Source of the DNA: an uncultured Emticicia sp.
GTDB taxonomy: Bacteria > Bacteroidota > Bacteroidia > Cytophagales > Spirosomataceae
Reading direction: 5' to 3'
Length of the DNA: 64,000 nucleotides
Assembly (NCBI RefSeq): GCF_937903345.1
Contig: NZ_CALCZQ010000032.1
Span: forward strand, 124,001-188,000
The notes under the pieces were generated by a model. The model was given only the letters and a program-made list of their open reading frames with translations, had not been told where the DNA came from and did no database searches. Positions 1-8,371 of the stretch are shown in pieces (position 1 is the stretch's first letter; each line of letters starts with the position of its first letter). Position numbers and translations under genes: made by a program.

Positions 1-2
1 AT

Positions 3-419
3 CAAGATAAAACAGATCTCGAAAAAGCTTTTGATTTTTTGATAAATAGGGGTTTCCCTGCCGCAAATGTGGTTTGGGCAACTGGCCGTAGGGCCGACCA
101 TTCTATCACAAATATGACTAATATTATACGTTATAAAAGTAAAATATCTATCGTAATGATTGATGATTATTCGGTCATTTACCCTCTTTTACCCTTTCCC
201 GCAATCTTTGAAAAGTGGTACGTAAAAGGTTCTCAAATCTCCCTTATTCCGATAGGGCAAGCCACAAATATACACACAAAAAATCTGCTCTATGAACTTG
301 AAAATGAACATCTTACAATAGGTTATCGTTCAGGAAATAGCAATGAAGCTGCAGAGGATGGTCTTGTAAGTATTTCTTACCAGTATGGCGACTTACTCTT
401 GATGGAATGTCACGACTAA
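3..419 (+). CDS. Thiamine diphosphokinase, C-terminal part (5' truncated by window)
   Basis: The reading frame is open from base 3, so the true start lies outside the window and the in-frame TTG at 39 is probably internal. The visible part begins with DKTDLEKAF, then ATGRRADHSITN, which correspond to the catalytic Asp/Lys and the GATGGRxDH region of thiamine pyrophosphokinases. The end, with RSGNSNEA and GDLLLMECHD, fits the thiamin-binding C-terminal domain. The family transfers diphosphate from ATP to thiamine to make the cofactor TPP in the cytoplasm. The usual second Gly of the GGR motif reads as Arg here. No partner gene is visible upstream; nrdA follows after 484 bases and looks independent. 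The family call is fairly secure; the symbol (thiN in some genomes) is left blank because only part is seen. Confidence 0.83.
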   Translation, partial: QDKTDLEKAFDFLINRGFPAANVVWATGRRADHSITNMTNIIRYKSKISIVMIDDYSVIYPLLPFPAIFEKWYVKGSQISLIPIGQATNIHTKNLLYELENEHLTIGYRSGNSNEAAEDGLVSISYQYGDLLLMECHD

Positions 420-434
420 TTTATGATTTTTTCA

Positions 435-450
435 ATGTGGATAACTTTTT
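435..450 (-). promoter_or_regulatory. DnaA-box-like site 1
   Basis: TGTGGATAA at 436-444 is the exact reverse complement of the consensus DnaA box TTATCCACA. It sits in the 16-base word ATGTGGATAACTTTTT, which recurs at 562. It lies about 460 bases before the nrdA start. Confidence 0.5.
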
Positions 451-561
451 CAGAATTTATTTTTTTTTCTGAAAACTAAATCTTTAAATTTGATTATTGA
501 TTAAAATCAATACAACTTCAATAAAAATCTCAATTTTTGGAAAGAAAAAAGTATTTACTTT

Positions 562-577
562 ATGTGGATAACTTTTT
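562..577 (-). promoter_or_regulatory. DnaA-box-like site 2
   Basis: This is the second exact copy of the 16-base word with a perfect DnaA box (TGTGGATAA at 563-571), 127 bases after the first and in the same orientation. DnaA control of nrd genes is known in E. coli; here it is inferred from sequence only. Confidence 0.5.
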
Positions 578-777
578 TATTTAACTTTTCCAATCCACTA
601 ATTAAGTAACTAATTGATTATTAGCTCTTAATATTTTCTTAATATAACACTTTTTGACTATCGGTAAATAGCTAGAGATTTTTGATTTTTATATACCTCC
701 ACATTTTACTAATTTTACATCAGTGCTTATCCTAAAACAATTTATTTGACTTACGACAAAGCCCCAGAAAGTTAGTA

Positions 778-808
778 CTGACCACTCTAAATTATGAGTG
801 GCAATCAG
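778..808 (+). promoter_or_regulatory. Bulged stem-loop in the nrdA leader
   Basis: CTGA-CCACTC (778-787) pairs with GAGTGG (796-801) and TCAG (805-808), with an 8-base loop and a 3-base CAA bulge. No T-run follows, so it is not a terminator. It could be part of the nrdA 5' leader. It matches no RNA family that I recognise. Confidence 0.35.
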
Positions 809-903
809 AAATTATATAAAGTTTTTATTTAAAAAGCTAAATCCTTAGTGTGCGACTAATAACATTGTTGTGAATTCCCTAAAACCCGTTTTAAAGGCTA
901 CCT

Positions 904-3375
904 ATGTTTGTAATTAAGAGAGACGGACGCCGCGAGTCGGTAAAGTTCGACAAAATCACAGCTCGTATCGAGCGACTTTGCTATGGTTTAGAACCTGCAT
1001 TTGTCCAACCCGTTGAAGTTGCCATGAAAGTCGTGGCTGGTATATATGATGGCGTTTCAACGTCAGAATTAGATAGCCTGGCTGCAGAAACCGCCGCTTC
1101 GATGACAACCAAGCATCCAGATTACGCTATATTGGCAGCTCGGATTGCTATTTCAAACTTACACAAAAATACCCTCAAGTCTTTTTCGGGTACAATGAAG
1201 ATGTTACATCAATACATCGACCCAAAAACTGACCAAAACGCTTCTCTCATCGCAAAAGATACGTGGAGGGTGATTCAGAAACACGCAGCTTTGCTTGATT
1301 CCGCTATTATTTATGACAGGGACTTCGGCTATGATTATTTCGGTTATAAAACGCTCGAGAAATCATATTTGCTAAAACTCAACAACAAAATTGTGGAGCG
1401 TCCACAACATATGCTGATGCGTGTTGCTGTAGGCATTCATGGCGAGGATATCGATCGCGTTATTGAAACTTACGAATTATTATCGGAACGTTGGTTTACT
1501 CATGCTACACCAACATTATTTAACGCCGGAACACCAAAACCTCAACTTTCATCATGTTTCTTGCTTACGATGAAAGAAGATAGTATTACTGGAATTTATG
1601 AAACCTTGGCTCAAACCGCTCAAATCTCACAGTCAGCAGGGGGTATTGGTTTAGCAATTCATGATATCCGTGCAACGGGGTCATACATCAAAGGCACAAA
1701 CGGAACTTCAAATGGTATCGTGCCGATGCTTCGTGTTTTCAATGATACAGCTCGTTACGTTGATCAAGGTGGTGGCAAACGCAAAGGTTCATTTGCAATT
1801 TACATCGAACCACACCACGCTGATATTTTTGAATTCTTGGATATGAAGAAAAATCATGGTAAAGAAGAACTCCGAGCAAGAGATTTATTTTACGCACTTT
1901 GGATTTCAGATTTATTCATGAAGCGTGTGGAAGCTAACGATTCTTGGTCTTTGTTCTGCCCTCATGAAGCCCCTGGTTTGTCTGATTGCTACGGAGACGA
2001 GTTTGAGAAATTGTATGAAAGATACGAAAGAGAAGGTAAAGCCCGCAAAACCATTAAAGCACAAGACCTTTGGTTTGCTATTATGGAATCTCAAATCGAG
2101 ACAGGTACGCCATATATGTTGTATAAAGATGCAGCCAATAAGAAATCTAATCAGAAGAACTTAGGTACGATTAAATCATCGAACCTTTGTACTGAAATTA
2201 TGGAATATACTTCACCTGATGAGGTGGCGGTATGTAATTTAGCATCAATTGCTTTGCCAAAATATATTACAAGAGACGAAAAAACTGGTTTTTCCAAATT
2301 CGATCACCAAAAATTATATGAAGTAACGAAGGTAATTACCAAAAACCTCAATAGAGTAATTGATGTAAATTACTATCCTGTGCCTGAAGCAGAGCGTAGT
2401 AACTTGCGTCACCGCCCAATAGGCTTGGGTATTCAAGGTTTGGCCGATGCGTTTATTTTGCTGAGAATGCCTTTTGAATCTGACGAAGCTCGCCAGTTGA
2501 ATAAAGATATTTTTGAAACAATATATTACGCCGCAATGGAGGCTTCAATGGAGTTAGCTGTTGTTGAAGGTACATATCCATCTTGGGCCGGTTCGCCAAT
2601 CTCACAAGGTATTTTCCAATTCGATATGTGGAATATAACACCAGCATCTGGTCGTTGGAATTGGTCAGAATTGCGTGAAAAAGTAGTGAAAAATGGTGTA
2701 CGAAACTCACTATTGGTTGCTCCTATGCCAACGGCCTCAACCAGCCAAATTTTGGGAAACAATGAGTGTTTCGAGCCTTATACCTCAAATATTTATACAC
2801 GCCGTGTCCTTTCAGGTGAGTTTGTGGTTGTGAATAAGCATTTATTGAAAGATTTAGTAAAAATCGGTTTGTGGAACGATACCATGAAAAACAAATTGAT
2901 TGCCGCTAACGGTTCAGTACAGGCGATTCCAGAGATCCCACAAAATTTAAAAGATTTATATCGTACGGTGTGGGAAATTAAGCAAAAAACTATCGTTGAT
3001 ATGGCTGCTGACCGTGGAGCCTATATCTGCCAAAGTCAATCATTGAATATTTTCATGGAAAATGCTAATTTCGGAAAATTGACTTCAATGCACTTCTATG
3101 CTTGGAAAGCAGGTTTGAAAACAGGAATGTATTATCTACGTACTAAGGCGGCGTCTGATGCAGTAAAATTTACGGTTGACCGCCAAGCAATTGCTGAGGT
3201 AATGCCAGCTACAACGGCTATAGAAGAAAAACCTTTAGATTATGCTAAATATGCTGAAGAACAAACAGCGAAAGCAACCGCAGCTGCCTCGTTTGCCAGC
3301 GATGAAGAATACCAATATGCAGCAATTCAATGTTCACTCGACGACCCAGAAGGTTGTGAAATGTGTGGCTCATAA
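904..3375 (+). CDS. nrdA: Ribonucleoside-diphosphate reductase class Ia, alpha subunit
   Basis: This is the large catalytic subunit that reduces ribonucleoside diphosphates to deoxy forms for DNA synthesis. An ATP-cone allosteric domain starts at residue 1 (VIKRDGRRE). The catalytic set is visible: C218 (LSSCFL) and C444 (AVCNL) as the disulfide pair, and N427, C429 and E431 in SSNLCTE as the radical site. PMPTASTSQILGNNECFEPY carries the loop typical of the eukaryote-like NrdA branch, and the C-terminal CEMC (C818, C821) is the redox shuttle. At 823 residues it is full length. The ATG at 904 is immediately followed by the conserved start of the cone. The radical-generating beta subunit gene nrdB is not next to it in this window. 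A strong hairpin terminates it at 3421. Confidence 0.97.
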   Translation: MFVIKRDGRRESVKFDKITARIERLCYGLEPAFVQPVEVAMKVVAGIYDGVSTSELDSLAAETAASMTTKHPDYAILAARIAISNLHKNTLKSFSGTMKMLHQYIDPKTDQNASLIAKDTWRVIQKHAALLDSAIIYDRDFGYDYFGYKTLEKSYLLKLNNKIVERPQHMLMRVAVGIHGEDIDRVIETYELLSERWFTHATPTLFNAGTPKPQLSSCFLLTMKEDSITGIYETLAQTAQISQSAGGIGLAIHDIRATGSYIKGTNGTSNGIVPMLRVFNDTARYVDQGGGKRKGSFAIYIEPHHADIFEFLDMKKNHGKEELRARDLFYALWISDLFMKRVEANDSWSLFCPHEAPGLSDCYGDEFEKLYERYEREGKARKTIKAQDLWFAIMESQIETGTPYMLYKDAANKKSNQKNLGTIKSSNLCTEIMEYTSPDEVAVCNLASIALPKYITRDEKTGFSKFDHQKLYEVTKVITKNLNRVIDVNYYPVPEAERSNLRHRPIGLGIQGLADAFILLRMPFESDEARQLNKDIFETIYYAAMEASMELAVVEGTYPSWAGSPISQGIFQFDMWNITPASGRWNWSELREKVVKNGVRNSLLVAPMPTASTSQILGNNECFEPYTSNIYTRRVLSGEFVVVNKHLLKDLVKIGLWNDTMKNKLIAANGSVQAIPEIPQNLKDLYRTVWEIKQKTIVDMAADRGAYICQSQSLNIFMENANFGKLTSMHFYAWKAGLKTGMYYLRTKAASDAVKFTVDRQAIAEVMPATTAIEEKPLDYAKYAEEQTAKATAAASFASDEEYQYAAIQCSLDDPEGCEMCGS

Positions 3376-3420
3376 GGGATTCCGACTTGCTTATGCTCTT
3401 TCTTAATATAAAATTCATAA

Positions 3421-3447
3421 CAAAACCACCCCAAAAGGGTGGTTTTG
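3421..3447. terminator. Bidirectional terminator between nrdA and the plug protein
   Basis: CAAAACCACCC (3421-3431) and GGGTGGTTTTG (3437-3447) form a perfect 11-bp stem with a 5-base loop. The ends give T-tracts on both strands, and it lies between the convergent stops at 3375 and 3472. Confidence 0.85.
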
Positions 3448-3471
3448 TTGGTTTATGGGTTATCTTATCTC

Positions 3472-6216
3472 TTAATCTCTTATTTGGACTAAAGCCTCCG
3501 AAGTTTCGGATCCATTACTTACCAAAATTCTATAAACGGTGGCGTTGTCAGCAGCATAAAATGAGAAGGTGTTGTTTGAAAGATTCGGTTGCCAGAAAAT
3601 TGTGGTTCTGATATCAAGTTTGGTAGATTCTTTGGCTTGGCTTGTGCCGTAATTTGGGCTAAAGAAAGGTTTTGCATTTTGATATCCAATAGCTGTCAAC
3701 TGTTTAGCACTTGATTTCAAGCCAGCATTATTTCGCTCTGATGGCTTTGAAACTGATGATTTGGTATAAATTGCAATCACACCATTTGCACCTCTTGAAC
3801 CAAACATCGCACGGGCAGTTTTTAGTACCTCGATACGGTCGATGTTATCCATGCTGACGCCCATTAATGAGTTTACATCTTCGACAGGGAAACCATCAAG
3901 CAAGTATAAAGGAGCAGAATCGCCTTCGATCGAGTTTTGCCCGCCCCGCATTCTTACTTTTATTCTCCCATCGGCATAGGTGACTTGTACCCCAGGTACT
4001 TTTCCTTGCAGAGCCATCACAGGATTCATACCAATCAGTGCTGGACTGATCTCTTTCGCCAAAACCGTAAAGTCAGGATTGCCATAGATTGGTTTACTTA
4101 CGAATTGTTTTTCGCTGCGTTTGGTGGTTATACTTACTTCTTCAAGCTGAATGGCATCTTTTGGTAAATCAATATCTTTTTCTATCAATACCGTTGATTG
4201 TAAGTCTTTTACCGTAAAATTTGATTTGAGAGTAGAAGGTTTTATTGCAGGAAATTCTTCGGCATCGAAAAGTACTTTTTCTAGTAATTTTCCTTTTAAA
4301 TCGGTTGCTTGGTAGCTAATATCAGTGGTGTCGTTTAACTGAATACCTGATACTGAAAACCTACCTTCGGAGTCTGTCGAGGTCATGACCGTAGATTTGG
4401 CTTTCCCGAAATAGAAAACCAAATTGGCCGTAGCGGGTTTATCATTTTTATCCAAAACTTTACCCGAAAGGCTCAGTCCTGTTTCAGCCATATATTTAAA
4501 ATCGGGAATAGTTTTGAAACTTGAAGGTAGTAAAAATGTCTTTGCATGTGAAACCAAAGATTTTGCCCATCGAACCGCCACGGTATCAGTTACCGAAACT
4601 GTCAAGTTTTCGGGTTTGATACCTTCAATCGTAACACTAATTTTCTCACGAGTTTGATAGTCTTTCTTGTCAGTTATGACTTTAAAAACAGATTTGGAGG
4701 CCGTATAATCAGCAATGTATTGTTTGGGTGAAATTATAGGAATAATCTGTTCATAAAAGCACGAATCTCCAAAATTTTGCATCCATTTTGTATAAGCACG
4801 AAGTCGATAATTGCCCAACGAAAGTTCGGCAGGAAGTGTAAACATTCCTCTAAAATGTAATGTGTCAACGTGGTGTTTTTGACGACTAATTAGTTCGTTT
4901 TTAGGACTTATCCATTCTACGTAAACAACTTTACTGATAGAGTCGCTCATGGTAGGCTCGGCATATAGCATTTTGCCCGAAAACCAAAGGTTTTCTTTTG
5001 GATGATAATATGATTTATTTGTAGTGAGCTGTACCTGCTCTTGCAAACGCCAAAGATTTTTTTGGGTAGTAGAATCAAGCTCTACATTCAATTTTTCTTT
5101 CGGAATTTCTCGCTCGATGCTTTCGTTCGGCAGATAATCGAGCGGAAGCATTTCGGCTAAACGCTTGCTGCTCATAAAACCCGAAATAATCAAATCCTTT
5201 GGGTTTTGAATGACACCACGGTCATTGAAATCTAAATCTTTAAGGTTCTCTATCCACGAAATCATGCGTGCATCATCACGGTAAAACTGCCCGTTGTAGT
5301 ATGGACTTGCAAAGTGTAACTCGATGCGTCTTGGAAACCTAATGCGGTATTCTGAAGCTATTTTCCCTTTTCGTACAAGCGAATCTATTGGGTAAGCCAA
5401 AATACTTTTACCCAACTGACCGTAAAAATTATTGGTTCGGTTGGCAGGATTAAACCCCACTGCATCTATAAATCCTTCATAGCCTTCGGCTTTAAGTTTT
5501 CGTTGAGCCAAAGCCCAAAAAAGATGACGGTCGGAGCCTTCAAAAGCCATTTTACGGTTTTGTGTCCATTTATTGGCTTCCTTTTCGTTAACTGGTTTTA
5601 TTTCTTCATAACGAGCGTAGCCTTGATATTGAATTTCATCATTGGCTAAAACAAAACCAGTGAGCGTAAAGAATATTCGGTAGCCCAATGCCAAATTTTC
5701 GAGTTCGATGGGGCGAGTACTTGAGGCTTTTAAAACGCCTTTTGTATCTTCAAAATCTATTTGGTAACTGTTTTTAAAAGAACAAACCTTTGCCAACGGA
5801 CTTTCGCCCAAAATGGCTTTTGAGAAGCGTTGAAATTGTTTTTCCCAAGTTTTATCTCTGTTTGCCGAGACTTTTACTTCATTGAGTTCTTGCTCGTTGG
5901 GGCTAATGGTGAAGTCGATTTCTTTCGTGGCATCGGTTTCGCCTCTAATAGTCTGGCGTGCAGGAGCATAGCCCACCATAGATACCGAAACAATGACAGT
6001 TCCTAAAGGTATTTTTGAAATGATGTATTCGCCTCTATCGTTGGTGCTTGTGCCTTTGGTTGTATTGGCAATGAAGACATTGGCAAATGGCACGACCTCG
6101 GCGGTTTTTGCATCACGTACCACTCCTTTGATGGTGAATGTTTGGGCCGAAATAGTAGAAATTGTACAGAGACAAAAAGCAAAGAGGTAAATTTTTGAGC
6201 GGAAAAATTGTGTCAT
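3472..6216 (-). CDS. Barrel-less TonB-plug protein with carboxypeptidase-regulatory and MG2-like domains
   Basis: A signal peptide (residues 1-24, ending ISAQ) is followed by a CarboxypepD_reg-like beta-sandwich (about 27-112). Next is a conserved core shared with the protein at 50527-52122 (motifs WxxxFxRxxxxLGES and QRKLKxxG), then a macroglobulin-type segment (LGNYRLRAYTKWM) and a second regulatory sandwich (about 575-650). A TonB-receptor plug-like domain (about 690-800) contains LQGKVPGVQV, PLYLLDGFPV and GANGVIAIYTK. The polypeptide ends about 80 residues later, so there is no outer-membrane barrel and it cannot be a complete transporter. It is probably a surface or periplasmic protein of this Bacteroidota family; its function is unknown. 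It follows the gene at 6238 by 21 bases and may be cotranscribed with it. Confidence 0.75.
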   Translation of the reverse strand: MTQFFRSKIYLFAFCLCTISTISAQTFTIKGVVRDAKTAEVVPFANVFIANTTKGTSTNDRGEYIISKIPLGTVIVSVSMVGYAPARQTIRGETDATKEIDFTISPNEQELNEVKVSANRDKTWEKQFQRFSKAILGESPLAKVCSFKNSYQIDFEDTKGVLKASSTRPIELENLALGYRIFFTLTGFVLANDEIQYQGYARYEEIKPVNEKEANKWTQNRKMAFEGSDRHLFWALAQRKLKAEGYEGFIDAVGFNPANRTNNFYGQLGKSILAYPIDSLVRKGKIASEYRIRFPRRIELHFASPYYNGQFYRDDARMISWIENLKDLDFNDRGVIQNPKDLIISGFMSSKRLAEMLPLDYLPNESIEREIPKEKLNVELDSTTQKNLWRLQEQVQLTTNKSYYHPKENLWFSGKMLYAEPTMSDSISKVVYVEWISPKNELISRQKHHVDTLHFRGMFTLPAELSLGNYRLRAYTKWMQNFGDSCFYEQIIPIISPKQYIADYTASKSVFKVITDKKDYQTREKISVTIEGIKPENLTVSVTDTVAVRWAKSLVSHAKTFLLPSSFKTIPDFKYMAETGLSLSGKVLDKNDKPATANLVFYFGKAKSTVMTSTDSEGRFSVSGIQLNDTTDISYQATDLKGKLLEKVLFDAEEFPAIKPSTLKSNFTVKDLQSTVLIEKDIDLPKDAIQLEEVSITTKRSEKQFVSKPIYGNPDFTVLAKEISPALIGMNPVMALQGKVPGVQVTYADGRIKVRMRGGQNSIEGDSAPLYLLDGFPVEDVNSLMGVSMDNIDRIEVLKTARAMFGSRGANGVIAIYTKSSVSKPSERNNAGLKSSAKQLTAIGYQNAKPFFSPNYGTSQAKESTKLDIRTTIFWQPNLSNNTFSFYAADNATVYRILVSNGSETSEALVQIRD

Positions 6217-6237
6217 AATGTAAAAGGTAAATGTGTT

Positions 6238-6867
6238 TTAGATTTGTGTTTTTAAAGTAAACGAAATAATTCTTTGATAAAATACATTTCTTTCAAATGC
6301 TTCATCAAAAAGCTTAACAGAGTCAAATTCTTTGCTGCCATCTGGGTGAAGTTCGAGGTCGAAAAAGTCTTTGTGTTCAGGCGATATGCTTTCCAAATCA
6401 AAATGACAAGTTTCGAGGATAACCTGATGATAATGAGCGTAAAGCGATTCTTCTTTCATGTGTTTCAAAATCTGTCCAAAAGCAATAGTCCATTCGGTTT
6501 TATACCATAAAAAGTTGAAAATACTCCCTTTCTGAAAACTTTTATTGGAAAGATATACCACGTAAATGATGCGTTCTTCTAAAGTCAAGGTAGCAAAAAA
6601 ATCATCGAGTTGTCCGCCGTTTTGTTTCCAAAGTTCTTCTTTTGGGCGAATGATTTTTCGGAAAAGTTCTTTTAAGCGTAACTCAGGCGTTGTGGTGCTT
6701 TCAAACGTAAAAAATATTTTTTCAGAAAAGACTTTTTCTTGAAATAAATTGAAAAATCCACGTTTTCGGTCATGCCCAAATTTCACCACTTTTCGATTAG
6801 ATTTCAATAAACGAAGAGCAAAAACTATCAATAACAATAATTTGAATATGACCCAGAAGTGTTTCAA
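6238..6867 (-). CDS. Membrane-anchored protein of unknown function, possibly DMP19/DUF4375-like
   Basis: This 209-residue protein begins with a hydrophobic segment (about residues 4-21, FWVIFKLLLLIVFALRLL) that reads as a signal anchor, followed by a basic stretch. The helical remainder (LTLEERIIYVVYLSNKSFQK, then ILKHMKEESLYAHYHQVI) loosely resembles the DMP19/DUF4375 helical family, in which a similar EE..YV..L motif precedes an F..G segment. That link is a guess from pattern. It lies between the DUF1501 gene (25 bases upstream) and the plug protein gene (21 bases downstream), all on the minus strand, so it may belong to one transcript. Confidence 0.6.
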   Translation of the reverse strand: MKHFWVIFKLLLLIVFALRLLKSNRKVVKFGHDRKRGFFNLFQEKVFSEKIFFTFESTTTPELRLKELFRKIIRPKEELWKQNGGQLDDFFATLTLEERIIYVVYLSNKSFQKGSIFNFLWYKTEWTIAFGQILKHMKEESLYAHYHQVILETCHFDLESISPEHKDFFDLELHPDGSKEFDSVKLFDEAFERNVFYQRIISFTLKTQI

Positions 6868-6891
6868 GTTTGAATATTGTTTGCTATAAAT

Positions 6892-8370
6892 TTATGATAA
6901 AATTCCTTTGATCACTTGCCCATGCACATCGGTCAAACGAAAACGACGACCTTGATATTTGTAGGTCATTTGTTCGTGGTCGATACCCATTAAATGCAAC
7001 AAAGTAGCTTGAAAATCATGTACATGCACAGGGTTTTTAATGATGTTATAGCTAAAATCATCTGTTTCTCCGTAGCTGATGCCTGGTTTTACACCTGCAC
7101 CAGCCATCCACATCGTAAAGCATCTTGGGTGATGGTCACGGCCATAATCATCTTTGGTGAGTTTGCCCTGTGAATAAACCGTTCGTCCAAATTCTCCGCC
7201 CCAAACGACCAAAGTGTCTTCCAGTAAACCTCTTCTTTTCAAGTCAATAATCAAGGCTGCTGTTGCTCTATCGGTTTGTTTGCATTGATGAGCCATTCCC
7301 TTCGGTAATGAGCCGTGGTGGTCCCATCCTTGGTGATAAAGCTGTACAAATCTTACGTCTTTTTCAAGTAATTTTCGAGCTAAAAGGCAATTTGCGGCAT
7401 AAGTTCCCTTATCTCGACTACCTTCGCCATAAAGTTCAAAAACCTCATCGGGTTCTTTAGAAGTATCCATTACTTCGGGAACAGAAGTTTGCATGCGATA
7501 CGCCATTTCGTACTGAGCAATTCGTGCATCTACTTCGGGGTCACCCCAAGTTTCGTTTTGTAGTTGGTTGAGTTTTGTTAAATATTCTAACATTTCTTGG
7601 CGGTCTTGGCCGTCATATCCTTCAGGATTATTAAGAAACAAAACAGGGTCTTTTCCCGAGCGGAATTGTACCCCTTGATGTTCAGAAGGCAAAAAGCCAT
7701 TTCCCCACAAACGAGCATAAAGTGGCTGGTCCTTTGAGGCATTTTTTGATACTAGCACAATAAACGAAGGCAGGTTTTGGTTTTCAGAACCAAGTCCGTA
7801 GCTCATCCATGACCCAATAGAAGGACGACCAGGCAGCTGATGTCCAGTTTGAAAAAACGTGATGGCGGGGTCATGATTGATTTGCTCAGTAAACATAGAT
7901 TTTATGATGCACAAATCATCAACAACTTGAGCTGTGTAAGGAAGCAAATCGCTTACCCAAGTTTTGCTTTTTCCATATTGATTAAATTTGTAGGACGATG
8001 GGACAAGCGGCAATATAGCTTGATTGGCACTCATACCCGTGAGTCTTTGTCCTTTTCGCACTGAATCGGGCAAGCCTTGACCAAACATTTTACTGAGTTT
8101 GGGTTTATAGTCGAAAGTTTCAAATTGTGAAGGTCCACCGCTCATAAACAAATAAACAACTCGCTTAGCTTTGGGGGCAATGCTCGGCAAAGCACTCATA
8201 AATTGCTGTTCAAGCGTATTGCCTTTTGCGTTTGAACTAATCAAGCTACCCAAAGCCATTGCTCCCAAACCAGAGGCCGTGCGAAGTAAAAAGTTACGTC
8301 TATCCAATTTTCGATTGAAAGCCGTAAACTCAGGAGAATGTAGTTTGAAAGTATCGTCGTGATGTGCCAT
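6892..8370 (-). CDS. DUF1501 family Tat-exported protein (sulfatase/phosphatase-like fold)
   Basis: This 492-residue protein has a twin-arginine motif (LDRRNFLLRTASGLGAMALG) near residue 25-40 and the DUF1501 landmarks YLFMSGGPSQFETFDYKP, SMFTEQINHDP, WDHHG and VWGGEFGRT. DUF1501 has an alkaline-phosphatase-like fold, is exported, and almost always accompanies DUF1549/DUF1553 cytochrome proteins, as it does here; its substrate is not known. I chose the ATG at 8370 over the in-frame ATG at 8394. The later start leaves one base after the upstream stop (8372-8374), which suits translational coupling, while the earlier one overlaps that gene and adds residues that do not look like a signal. Confidence 0.93.
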   Translation of the reverse strand: MAHHDDTFKLHSPEFTAFNRKLDRRNFLLRTASGLGAMALGSLISSNAKGNTLEQQFMSALPSIAPKAKRVVYLFMSGGPSQFETFDYKPKLSKMFGQGLPDSVRKGQRLTGMSANQAILPLVPSSYKFNQYGKSKTWVSDLLPYTAQVVDDLCIIKSMFTEQINHDPAITFFQTGHQLPGRPSIGSWMSYGLGSENQNLPSFIVLVSKNASKDQPLYARLWGNGFLPSEHQGVQFRSGKDPVLFLNNPEGYDGQDRQEMLEYLTKLNQLQNETWGDPEVDARIAQYEMAYRMQTSVPEVMDTSKEPDEVFELYGEGSRDKGTYAANCLLARKLLEKDVRFVQLYHQGWDHHGSLPKGMAHQCKQTDRATAALIIDLKRRGLLEDTLVVWGGEFGRTVYSQGKLTKDDYGRDHHPRCFTMWMAGAGVKPGISYGETDDFSYNIIKNPVHVHDFQATLLHLMGIDHEQMTYKYQGRRFRLTDVHGQVIKGILS

Positions 8371-8371
8371 T

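Larger units (their letters stand above)
420..903. other. Intergenic region upstream of nrdA
   Basis: This 484-base AT-rich stretch has no credible ORF. It holds two copies of a 16-base word containing a perfect DnaA-box sequence and, closer to nrdA, a 10-bp bulged hairpin, both listed separately. No clean TTTG-N19-21-TAnnTTTG promoter was found. TTTG at 681 with TACTAATT at 707 is the nearest approach and is weak. Confidence 0.6.

Noticed and set aside
435..577. Replication origin from the two DnaA boxes
   Set aside because: Only two boxes are present, and no dnaA, gidA or other origin-linked gene is nearby; a role in nrdA control fits better.
778..808. Cobalamin riboswitch before nrdA
   Set aside because: The GCCACTG B12-box sequence and the surrounding multi-stem core are missing, and class Ia NrdA does not use B12.
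3472..6216. Complete SusC/TonB-dependent receptor
   Set aside because: The chain ends about 80 residues after the plug, and the downstream DNA is a terminator and nrdA, so no barrel is encoded.
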